NCBI GenBank assembly: GCA_012728815.1 | Contig: JAAYEI010000031.1 | Span: 1-48,357, forward strand | Length of the DNA stretch: 48,357 bases | Direction of reading: 5' to 3' | From: Clostridiales bacterium | Lineage (GTDB): Bacteria; Bacillota; Clostridia; Christensenellales; Aristaeellaceae | Shown here: in pieces, positions 24,556 to 31,315 of the stretch | Position numbering within the stretch: the first letter of the stretch is position 1 | Layout: each line of letters opens with the position of its first letter | Translations under genes and position numbers: made by a program | The notes under the pieces: generated by a model | What the model was told of the DNA's origin: nothing | Database searches by the model: none | The model's input: the letters and a program-made list of their open reading frames with translations, nothing else

Positions 24556-24618
24556 CCATGCGCCACGGAACCTTACATCGCATCGGTTTGGACAATTATC
24601 AAGGAGGGACATGTATAC

Positions 24619-24900
24619 ATGTACACCGACAAAACCCTGACCTGCCGCGAGTGCAGCGCCGAATTCCCCTTCACCGCTTCCGAGCAGGCCTTCTATGCCG
24701 AGAAGGGCTTCCAGAACGAGCCCGGCCGCTGCCCCAGCTGCCGTGCCAACCGCCGTTCCCAGAACCGCGGCGAGCGCCAGATGTTCTCCGTGATCTGTGA
24801 CGAGTGCGGCGCCACCACCCAGGTGCCCTTCCAGCCCCGCGGTGACCGTCCGGTCTACTGCCACGACTGCTTCAGCAAGCACAACCAGGCCCGCTACTAA
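24619..24900 (+). CDS. Small protein with two zinc-ribbon modules
   Basis: A 93-residue protein with two CxxC-pair modules: CREC...CPSC in the first half (with FTASEQAFYAEKGF between them, typical of the probable zinc-ribbon family) and CDEC...CHDC in the second half (with QVPFQP...RPVYC). Both pairs would bind one zinc each. Such proteins are widespread in anaerobes, and their function (nucleic acid or protein binding) is not established. AAGGAGGGA lies nine bases before the ATG at 24619. An ATG at 24611 is out of frame. Arg codons are almost all CGC/CGT and codon use looks optimised, suggesting high expression. Confidence 0.85.
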   Translation: MYTDKTLTCRECSAEFPFTASEQAFYAEKGFQNEPGRCPSCRANRRSQNRGERQMFSVICDECGATTQVPFQPRGDRPVYCHDCFSKHNQARY

Positions 24901-24928
24901 GAACGCCTAAAAACTGGCTCAGGCCATA

Positions 24929-24957
24929 GAAAAAGCCACCGGAAACGGTGGTTTTTT
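24929..24957. terminator. Terminator after the zinc-ribbon gene
   Basis: CCACCG (24936-24941) and CGGTGG (24946-24951) with a GAAA loop, flanked by A's before and six T's after; it can serve the converging nadD as well. Confidence 0.85.
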
Positions 24958-24987
24958 GCTTGTGCAAAGTGATGACAGGGCCTGCCC

Positions 24988-25587
24988 TCAGTCCGGCAGG
25001 TAGAGCCCCTTGTCCTTGATGTAATCAGCCACCGCCCTGGGCACCAAGGCGCTGATGTCCTCCCCTGCCCGCACCATCTGCCGGATGGCGGTGGAGGAGA
25101 TGTCCGGCCCGGGCTCGCTCAGCAGCATGCTGACCAGCCCATAATCGGCAAACAGCTTGCGCTGGAACCAGCGGATTTCGTCCAGGTCGCTGCCCGGGCG
25201 CGGCGCCACCAGCATCCGGCACAGCCCCGCCACCTTGCCGGCGGTCTTCCAGGTGGGGAAAAGCTTGAGGGTGTCCGCGCCGATGATGTAATACAGCTCC
25301 CTGCCGGGGTCCTGGTTGAGCAGCTCCACCAGGGTGTCCACGGTGTAGGTGGTGCCCTGCCTTCTCAGCTCCATGTCAGACACCGAAAAGCCGGGGCAGC
25401 CCGCCACCGCCAGGCGGGCCATGCGCAGCCTGTCCGCCCCATCGGTGAGGGGCTGCTTGTGTGGCGGGTCGCCATCGGGCAGCAGCAGCAGCTCATGCAG
25501 CTGGGCCTCCTGCATGGCGGTGACGGCAATGCGCAGGTGGCCCAGGTGGATGGGGTCAAAGGTGCCTCCCAGGATGCCCAGCCGCAT
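24988..25587 (-). CDS. nadD: Nicotinate-nucleotide adenylyltransferase
   Basis: A 199-residue nucleotidyltransferase that joins nicotinate mononucleotide and ATP into deamido-NAD. The N-terminal GILGGTFDPIHLGHL holds the (H/T)xGH-type catalytic motif, and ISSTAIRQMVRAG is the ISSTxIR nucleotide-binding motif. The GGGAGGGCGG ribosome site and family start fix the ATG at 25587; a frame opening further upstream is spurious. An extended -10 (TGCTATACT) lies ~50 bases upstream. It diverges from nadE-pncB, so NAD salvage genes are gathered here; nadA/B/C are not seen. Confidence 0.95.
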   Translation of the reverse strand: MRLGILGGTFDPIHLGHLRIAVTAMQEAQLHELLLLPDGDPPHKQPLTDGADRLRMARLAVAGCPGFSVSDMELRRQGTTYTVDTLVELLNQDPGRELYYIIGADTLKLFPTWKTAGKVAGLCRMLVAPRPGSDLDEIRWFQRKLFADYGLVSMLLSEPGPDISSTAIRQMVRAGEDISALVPRAVADYIKDKGLYLPD

Positions 25588-25737
25588 GTTCCGCCCTCCC
25601 GTATCATCAGTTGGGCACCAGTATAGCAAGCCGGGGGGCTGGGCGCCAGCCCGGCCCTTGCCCCGGGGGATGGAAATGATTATCATGGGGCGTAACAAGG
25701 CAATGACACAGGCCGCGGGGGCGGCGGAAAGCGGGCG

Positions 25738-27561
25738 ATGGTGGCTGACAACTTGCGGGTGATGGCCTGCGCGCCGGCGGAGGGCGCGCCGGGTGACCTG
25801 GCGCGAAACACACGGGCTGTGCTGGCGCGGGTGAGGCAGGCACAGGCCGCGGGCGCGGAACTGCTGGTGCTGCCAGAGCTGTGCCTGTGCGGCAGCGGCC
25901 TGGGCAGCCTGTTTGCCCACGAGACGCTGCTGGCTGCCTGTGCCCAGGCAGCCCACACCATCGCGGCTGCCTGCGCGGAAATGACCTGCGTGTTCGGCCT
26001 GCCGCTGGGCCACCAGGGCCGGGTGTACAGCGCGCTGGCCATCGCGCGGGAGGGCGCCATCGCCTCCTTTGTGCTCAAGGGCTGCCTGACAGCGCAACAA
26101 AAGGCGGTGTTTGACCCCGGGTTTGCGGGCATGGTCAGCTTCCTGGGGCAGCGGCTGCCCTGCGCCACCGAGGGCAGCCTGGAATTGGGCGGGCATGGCC
26201 AAAGGCAGGCCCGCGTGCTGTTTTATGATGATTTCATCGCGCGGGACAGGGCGCGCGCGGGCGAAAACAATTGCGCCCTGTATATCCTGCCGGCGCTCAC
26301 GCCGGCTGTGGCGGGCGGGCTGGGCGGCATGCCGGAAACCCTGGCGGCCCTGAGCCAGGGAGGCGCTGCCCTTGCCTATGCCAACGCGGGCGCCAACGAA
26401 TCCACCACCGACCTGGTATACGCGGGCGAGGCGGCCCTCGTGCAGGGCGGGCGCGTGCTGGCCGCCGCGCCGCCTTTTGCCGGTGAAGCCGCGGTTGCAG
26501 AGTTGGCCCTGGCAGGCTGCCAACACGATGCCCCTGCCGCCACGGGGGAGCATAGCCTAAACCCGCGGGTGCCCTTCGCGCCCCCGGAAGGTCCAAAGCG
26601 CGCCGCCTGGTGCCGGGAGGCGCTGGAGATTGCCGCCCGGGGGCTGGCGACGCGCATGGCGCGCATTGGCGCGACAAGCGCCACCCTGGGGGTGTCCGGC
26701 GGGCTGGACTCGGCCATCGCGCTGCTCATCACCTGCCAGGCCTTTGACATCCTGAACCTGCCCCGCGCCAGCATCCATGGCTATTCGCTGCCGGGGCTGG
26801 GCAGCTCACCGCGCACCCGGGGTAATGCCTTGAGGCTGCTCGGGGCCCTGGGGCTTGAGGAGCGGGAAATTGATTTGACCGGCAGCATCCTGCGGCATTT
26901 TGAGGACATCGGGCAGGACCCTGCCACCCATGACGCCGCCTATGAAAACGCCCAGGCCCGCGAGCGCACCCAGGTGCTGATGGACCTGGCCAACCGCCTG
27001 GGCGGGCTGATGGTGGGCAGCGGGGATTTGAGCGAGCTGGCGCTGGGCTTCACCACCTATGGCGGGGACCACATGAGCATGTACGGCGTGAACGCCGGGC
27101 TGTACAAGAGCGCCATCCGCCTGATCATCCATCAGCACGCGCTGGACGCGGGCGATGGCGCCCTGCGGGACACGCTGCTGGACATCCTGGCCACCCCCAT
27201 CAGCCCGGAGCTGCTGCCAGGCCAGGACGGGCAGATCACCCAGCGCACGGAGGACCTGCTTGGGCCCTATGAGCTCAATGACTTCATGCTGCACCATTTC
27301 CTGAAGGACAAGGCCGCCCCGCGCGCCATCCTGGACCGGGCGCTGGCCGCCTTTGGCGGCTGTTACAGCCGGGAGGACATCCTAAGCCGGATGCGCAGCC
27401 TGTTCACCCGCTTCTTCCGCAACCAGTTCAAGCGCAACTGCCTGCCTGACGGCCCAGCCGTGCTGGGTGTCTCCCTCTCCCCCAGGGGCGGCTTTTCCCT
27501 GGCCTCTGACGTCCAGGCCCAGGCCTGGCTGGCTGAGATTGACCTGCAGGCAAAGGCCTGA
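25738..27561 (+). CDS. nadE: NAD+ synthetase with nitrilase-like domain lacking the catalytic cysteine
   Basis: A 607-residue, glutamine-dependent-type NadE. Residues 1-270 are a nitrilase-like domain; 285-607 are the synthetase, with the PP-loop SGGLDS at 320-325, SPRTRGNA and GSGDLSELALG. Of the nitrilase triad, Glu47 (LPEL) and Lys114 (VLKGC) are present. The Cys of the usual E-I-C-E-D-L-W block is Tyr163 (LFYDDF, codon TAT at 26224-26226). The domain should therefore not hydrolyse glutamine, so the enzyme probably uses free ammonia. No strong ribosome site precedes the ATG. pncB follows after 15 bases. Confidence 0.9.
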   Translation: MVADNLRVMACAPAEGAPGDLARNTRAVLARVRQAQAAGAELLVLPELCLCGSGLGSLFAHETLLAACAQAAHTIAAACAEMTCVFGLPLGHQGRVYSALAIAREGAIASFVLKGCLTAQQKAVFDPGFAGMVSFLGQRLPCATEGSLELGGHGQRQARVLFYDDFIARDRARAGENNCALYILPALTPAVAGGLGGMPETLAALSQGGAALAYANAGANESTTDLVYAGEAALVQGGRVLAAAPPFAGEAAVAELALAGCQHDAPAATGEHSLNPRVPFAPPEGPKRAAWCREALEIAARGLATRMARIGATSATLGVSGGLDSAIALLITCQAFDILNLPRASIHGYSLPGLGSSPRTRGNALRLLGALGLEEREIDLTGSILRHFEDIGQDPATHDAAYENAQARERTQVLMDLANRLGGLMVGSGDLSELALGFTTYGGDHMSMYGVNAGLYKSAIRLIIHQHALDAGDGALRDTLLDILATPISPELLPGQDGQITQRTEDLLGPYELNDFMLHHFLKDKAAPRAILDRALAAFGGCYSREDILSRMRSLFTRFFRNQFKRNCLPDGPAVLGVSLSPRGGFSLASDVQAQAWLAEIDLQAKA

Positions 27562-27576
27562 GATGAAAGGATGACC

Positions 27577-29013
27577 ATGAAAAACCTGACCATGATGACC
27601 GACCTCTACCAGCTGACCATGCTGTATGGCTACTACAAGAACGGCATGGACCAGCGCCGTGCCGTCTTCACCATGTTCTTCCGGGACGCGCCGGGGCTGC
27701 GCTACGCGGTGATGGCCGGCAACGCCCAGTTTCTGGACTATATCCAGGCGCTGCGCTTTGAGGAGGAGGACCTGGCCTACCTGCGGTCCCTGAAGCAGTT
27801 TGATGAGGGCTTCCTCGCGTACCTGAAGGGCTTTCGCTTCACCGGGGACATCGACATCATCCCCGAGGGCAGCATCATCTTCCCGGGGGAACCCATCGTC
27901 CGGGTGGACGCGCCGCTGGCCCAGGCGCAGCTGATTGAGACCAGCCTGCTCACCCTGGTGGGCCACCAGAGCCTGATTGCCACCAAGGCGCACCGGGTGT
28001 ACCGCGCGGCCAAGGGCGACCGGGTGATGGAGTTTGGCCTGCGCCGGGCCCAGGGGCCGGATGCCGGGGTGCTGGGCGCGCGGGCGGCTTTCATCGGCGG
28101 CTGCGCCTCCACCTCCAACGTGCTGGCCGGGCAGGCCTTCGGCATCCCCGTCAGCGGCACCCACGCCCACAGCTGGGTGATGAGCTTTGACAGCGAGCTG
28201 GCCGCCTTCCGCGCCTATGCCGCCTGCTTCCCAAACAACGCGCTGCTGCTGGTGGACACCTTTGACACGCTGGAATCCGGCGTGCCCAACGCCATCCGGG
28301 TGTTTGAGGAACTGCGCGCAAAGGGGCACAAGCCCCTGGGCATCCGCCTGGACTCGGGCGACCTGGCCTATCTGAGCATCCAGGCCAGGGAGATGCTGGA
28401 CCAGGCCGGCTTTGAGGACGCCATCATCTGCGCCAGCAACGACCTGGATGAGTACCTCATCCGGGATCTGAAGCAGCAGGGCGCGCGGATTGACCTGTGG
28501 GGCGTGGGCACCAAGCTGATCACCAGCCACGAGCGCTCCGCCTTTGGCGGCGTATACAAGATGAACGCGCTGGAGACCGATGGGGTATTGGTGCCCAAGA
28601 TCAAGCTGTCGGACAACCCCGTCAAGGTGACCCTGCCCGGACGGCAGGAGGTTTACCGCCTGTATGACCAGGCGGGCATGGCTGTGGCTGACCTGATCAC
28701 CCTGGATGATGAGGTGGTGGACGAAACCCGGCCGCTGACCATCTTTGACCCACAGGACACCTGGAAAAAGATGACACTGCAGGATTTCAGGGCAAAGAAG
28801 CTGCTGCAGCCGCTGGTGCGCGGCGGGCAGCCGGCGGGCGAGCTGCCCAGCCTGGCACAGATCCGCGCCCACCGGGAGGCGGAGGAGGCCAGCATCTGGG
28901 AGCAGCACCTGCGCCTGGTCTACCCCACAGCCTTTAAAGTGGACTGGTCCGACCGGCTTTGGCAGCTGCGCAACGACATGCTGCATGAGAACGACAAGCA
29001 GGGAGAGCAATAA
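27577..29013 (+). CDS. pncB: Nicotinate phosphoribosyltransferase
   Basis: A 478-residue enzyme that makes nicotinate mononucleotide from nicotinate and phosphoribosyl pyrophosphate. It opens with the family motif TDLYQLTMLYGYY. FGLRRAQGPDAG and GTHAHSWVMSF (the phosphorylated-His region in relatives) are also present, as is GIRLDSGDLA. The ATG at 27577 has GAAAGGA at good spacing, whereas the ATG at 27571 would abut that site. The gene lies between nadE and a small conserved gene whose ATG directly follows its stop. With nadD and nadE it forms a complete nicotinate salvage route. Confidence 0.96.
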   Translation: MKNLTMMTDLYQLTMLYGYYKNGMDQRRAVFTMFFRDAPGLRYAVMAGNAQFLDYIQALRFEEEDLAYLRSLKQFDEGFLAYLKGFRFTGDIDIIPEGSIIFPGEPIVRVDAPLAQAQLIETSLLTLVGHQSLIATKAHRVYRAAKGDRVMEFGLRRAQGPDAGVLGARAAFIGGCASTSNVLAGQAFGIPVSGTHAHSWVMSFDSELAAFRAYAACFPNNALLLVDTFDTLESGVPNAIRVFEELRAKGHKPLGIRLDSGDLAYLSIQAREMLDQAGFEDAIICASNDLDEYLIRDLKQQGARIDLWGVGTKLITSHERSAFGGVYKMNALETDGVLVPKIKLSDNPVKVTLPGRQEVYRLYDQAGMAVADLITLDDEVVDETRPLTIFDPQDTWKKMTLQDFRAKKLLQPLVRGGQPAGELPSLAQIRAHREAEEASIWEQHLRLVYPTAFKVDWSDRLWQLRNDMLHENDKQGEQ

Positions 29014-29436
29014 ATGTCCGGGCACGCCCTGATGAAAAAGCTGCAATTGCGGGGGCGCCCCCTGGTGGTGCTGGGGCTGCCCGCGCACCTGGAGCCCCTG
29101 TTCCCCAAGGAGGTGGCCCGGGTGGACAGCCTGCCAGAAGGCGCGCAGGCCGTGCTGGGCTTTGCCGCGGACCGCCAGGCCCTGGCCGCGCTGGTGGCGC
29201 GGGTTCTGCCGGGGCTGGACCGGGAAGCCGTGCACTGGCTGGCCTACCCCAAGAAAAGCTCCCGGCGCTACCGCAGCGACCTGACCCGCGACCAGGGCTG
29301 GGCGCCGCTGTTGCCCTACAACTATGAGCCGGTCAGCCAGGTGGCCCTGGATGAGGACTGGTCCGCGCTGCGCTTCAAGCCCTTTGACCTGATTGACAGC
29401 CCCTCACGCCGCCAACGGATGGTGAAGGACAGCTGA
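29014..29436 (+). CDS. Conserved uncharacterised protein, third gene of the nadE-pncB operon
   Basis: A 140-residue protein starting right after the pncB stop (GGGAGAGC upstream). The recognisable part is C-terminal: HWLAYPKKSSRRYRSDLTRD then QVALDEDWSALRFK, a pattern I know from small bacterial proteins of unknown role, often annotated as DUF3052-like. The N-terminal half (LRGRPLVVLGLPAHLEPLF) resembles a methyltransferase-like Rossmann edge without its cofactor loop. No catalytic residues are obvious. Link to NAD metabolism rests on operon position only. Confidence 0.6.
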   Translation: MSGHALMKKLQLRGRPLVVLGLPAHLEPLFPKEVARVDSLPEGAQAVLGFAADRQALAALVARVLPGLDREAVHWLAYPKKSSRRYRSDLTRDQGWAPLLPYNYEPVSQVALDEDWSALRFKPFDLIDSPSRRQRMVKDS

Positions 29437-29481
29437 CCGCGCTGGCTGCAATCTGCGTGGCCCTAGGCGCCCAACAACAAT

Positions 29482-29505
29482 AAAGTGTCCGGAGACACTT
29501 TTTTG
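29482..29505. terminator. Bidirectional terminator between the nadE operon and the phasin-like gene
   Basis: AAAGTGTC (29482-29489) pairs with GACACTTT (29494-29501) around CGGA, followed by T's. Confidence 0.85.
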
Positions 29506-29520
29506 TTGCCCTGACTTGCT

Positions 29521-30072
29521 TTAGAAATCCGGCGGGACGTTTTGTTTGAGGTGCTCGTTCATGACGTTGGTCTGAATCCTGCGGACGTTGTATTCATCAT
29601 CCGGCGAGGTGGGCGAATAGGGCTTTTTGCCGTCGTTCTGGGGGACTTGCGCGGCTCCGGACACGCCGGGCGGACCCAGCGCTTCCTCTGAGGGGGGGTC
29701 CTTGCCCTCAATCGGGCCAAAGGACATCTCCGGCGGCTTCTCGCGCAGCCGGCGCAGCAGTTCGTCAAAGACTTCGGTTTGCTCTGCACTCAGCTCGTGC
29801 ACCTGGCGGGCCAGGTTCTTCAGGCGGTCCTTTTCCTTGCGCACGCGGTCGTTGAGTTCGGCCTCAGTGATGGCGTCCTTGACTTTCTTCAAGGCCTGCG
29901 CGCCCGCGTCCACGGCGGACTGCACCGCCTTCTCACCCTTGTCAGCCAGCGATTTGGCCTCGGCGCTTTTGGCGAAATCCGCGATGGCATCCCTGGATTT
30001 TTCCACCGTCTGCACCACGGCGCCAATACCGGCCAGCACAATGTTTCTGAGCTTGTCGTCCAGCTGGTCCAT
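29521..30072 (-). CDS. Phasin-like helical protein, stress-type
   Basis: A 183-residue protein. Residues 1-115 are amphipathic helix rich in Ala, Lys, Glu and Asp (LDDKLRNIVLAGIGAVVQTVEK, then repeated KS-A-D-KGEKA), as in phasin-like proteins of Firmicutes. A coiled-coil-prone stretch at ~85-120 (ELNDRVRKEKDRL) follows. The C-terminal 70 residues are polar, Pro-rich and likely disordered (DPPSEEALGPPG). GGAGGTGATTTC precedes the ATG at 30072. A GTTTGG-11 bp-GGGTAT promoter resembles a general-stress type. Function unknown; granule binding or surface stabilisation is a guess. Confidence 0.55.
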   Translation of the reverse strand: MDQLDDKLRNIVLAGIGAVVQTVEKSRDAIADFAKSAEAKSLADKGEKAVQSAVDAGAQALKKVKDAITEAELNDRVRKEKDRLKNLARQVHELSAEQTEVFDELLRRLREKPPEMSFGPIEGKDPPSEEALGPPGVSGAAQVPQNDGKKPYSPTSPDDEYNVRRIQTNVMNEHLKQNVPPDF

Positions 30073-30095
30073 GAAATCACCTCCGTACCTGCAGT

Positions 30096-30118
30096 ATACC
30101 CGCTTCGCGGGTCCAAAC
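30096..30118 (-). promoter_or_regulatory. Sigma-B-like promoter candidate (phasin-like gene)
   Basis: On the - strand, GTTTGG (30113-30118), an 11-bp spacer and GGGTAT (30096-30101). No sigma-A -35 is found at proper distance from the TATACT that overlaps it. The spacer is one or two bases short of the usual sigma-B range. Confidence 0.4.
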
Positions 30119-30170
30119 ATGTCAGATTTGGTGAGTATGCACAAAATCAGGACAGAACCGGCTGTTGCCC

Positions 30171-30194
30171 GTTTTGTCAGGTGAATGCGGGTAT
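30171..30194 (+). promoter_or_regulatory. Sigma-B-like promoter candidate (GlsB/YmgE-family gene)
   Basis: GTTTTG (30171-30176), a 12-bp spacer and GGGTAT (30189-30194), near the sigma-B consensus GTTTAA-N12-15-GGGTAT. The mRNA would begin near 30201 with a perfect hairpin, GTGCAGG/CCTGCAC (30202-30218). Confidence 0.45.
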
Positions 30195-30243
30195 ATTGAA
30201 GGTGCAGGCTACCTGCACATTCTGAACATTGGAGGACACAGGC

Positions 30244-30498
30244 ATGTTAACCAACCTACTGCTTTGGGCCCTGTTTGGCGCACTGGCCGGCTGGATCGCC
30301 GGGAAACTGATGGGCAGCTCCGGCGGCATTGTCACCAACATCATCCTGGGCATCATTGGCAGCGTGGTGGGCGGCTTTGTAGCCGGTCTGCTGGGCATCA
30401 ACTACAACGAGGGCTTCAGCATTGGCGCCCTGCTTGTGGCGATCGCGGGCGCCTGCATCGTCATCTGGATCGTGCGCCTGCTGCGCAAGAGCGCCTGA
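30244..30498 (+). CDS. GlsB/YeaQ/YmgE-family stress membrane protein
   Basis: An 84-residue protein with three hydrophobic segments and the Gly-rich family pattern: ALAGWIAGKLMGSSGG, NIILGIIGSVVGGFV and a final hydrophobic helix ending in basic residues. These small membrane proteins are induced by envelope or general stress; Bacillus relatives (YwzA, YdaS) belong to the sigma-B regulon. The exact action is unknown. GGAGG lies before the ATG at 30244; a TTG at 30229 would put the ribosome site inside the gene. It is monocistronic with its own terminator. Confidence 0.88.
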   Translation: MLTNLLLWALFGALAGWIAGKLMGSSGGIVTNIILGIIGSVVGGFVAGLLGINYNEGFSIGALLVAIAGACIVIWIVRLLRKSA

Positions 30499-30523
30499 GC
30501 CAGACATATCGGCCCCATATTAG

Positions 30524-30550
30524 AAGGAGCTGCCCAGGCAGCTCCTTTTA
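30524..30550. terminator. Terminator after the GlsB/YmgE-family gene
   Basis: AAGGAGCTGCC (30524-30534) and GGCAGCTCCTT (30537-30547) are complementary; the tip opens to give a workable loop; T's follow. It also faces the converging methyltransferase gene. Confidence 0.8.
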
Positions 30551-31315
30551 TTGACGGTGTCCGCCGCTGAGCAGCACGTCATAAATCATCAGCCCGGCTG
30601 CCACCGCGGCGTTGAGGGACTCAGCGCCCCCGGGCAGGGGCAGCTTCAGGCGGTGATGGGCCAGGGCCAGCAGGCCAGGATCCAGCCCGGCGCCCTCGTT
30701 GCCCACCAGCAGGCAGACCTGGTCCCCAAAGGGCGGATGGTCAAAATAGGGGCTGCCACGCAGGTCGCCGGCCACCAGGGTGTGGGGCAGGCCGGACAGG
30801 CAGGCCGCCAGGTGCTCACAGAAATATACGGGCACACGGAACACTGCGCCCATGCTGGCGCGCACCGCCTTGGGCGAGAAGGGGTCCGCGCAGCCCGGAT
30901 CCACCAGCAGCCCATCAAAGGCGGCGGCATCCAGCGTGCGCCAGATGGTGCCCAGGTTGCCGGGGTCCTGCAGGCGGTTGAGCGCCAGCAGCCACGGCCC
31001 GGCCTGGGCAAGGGGCTGGGGCTGGGGCAGGCGGCAAACCGCGGCGCAGCCCTGGGGGGTGACGCTGTCCGTCAGCGCCTTCATCACCTGGGGGCTGACT
31101 AGGCAGGCCTCCTCCGCCCGGGCAATCAGCCCCTGGTACCGCGCGGCGGCATCGCCCTGGACCAGCAGGGTGAGGGCTGCGCCCGCGGCCAGCGCCTCCT
31201 GGCAGAGGTGCTCGCCTTCCACCAGGAATTGGCCGTGCGCGCGGCGGCCGGCGGCGCTTTGCAGCTGCCGCCACTGCTTGACCCGCGGGTTGGCCGTGCT
31301 GCTATAGGTTTTCAA
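30548..31315 (-). CDS. TrmH/SpoU-family RNA 2'-O-methyltransferase
   Basis: A 255-residue SPOUT methyltransferase. The N-terminal SSTANPRVKQWRQLQ...FLVEGEHL is the L30e-like substrate-binding part. The C-terminal knot carries LNRLQDPGNLGTIWRT (motif 1), LLVGNEGAGL (motif 2) and LPLPGGAESLNAAVAAG (motif 3), so the SAM and catalytic sites are complete. It methylates a ribose in rRNA or tRNA. The start is uncertain: homology favours a TTG at 31315, which overlaps the upstream gene by 14 bases; its ribosome site is poor, so translation may depend on coupling. The frame is open further upstream but without family resemblance. Confidence 0.82.
   Translation of the reverse strand: MKTYSSTANPRVKQWRQLQSAAGRRAHGQFLVEGEHLCQEALAAGAALTLLVQGDAAARYQGLIARAEEACLVSPQVMKALTDSVTPQGCAAVCRLPQPQPLAQAGPWLLALNRLQDPGNLGTIWRTLDAAAFDGLLVDPGCADPFSPKAVRASMGAVFRVPVYFCEHLAACLSGLPHTLVAGDLRGSPYFDHPPFGDQVCLLVGNEGAGLDPGLLALAHHRLKLPLPGGAESLNAAVAAGLMIYDVLLSGGHRQ

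Noticed and set aside
25676-25686. Palindrome ATGATTATCAT between nadD and nadE as a Fur or NAD-regulator site
   Set aside because: It is too short and matches only part of a Fur box; no second half-site or promoter overlap was found.
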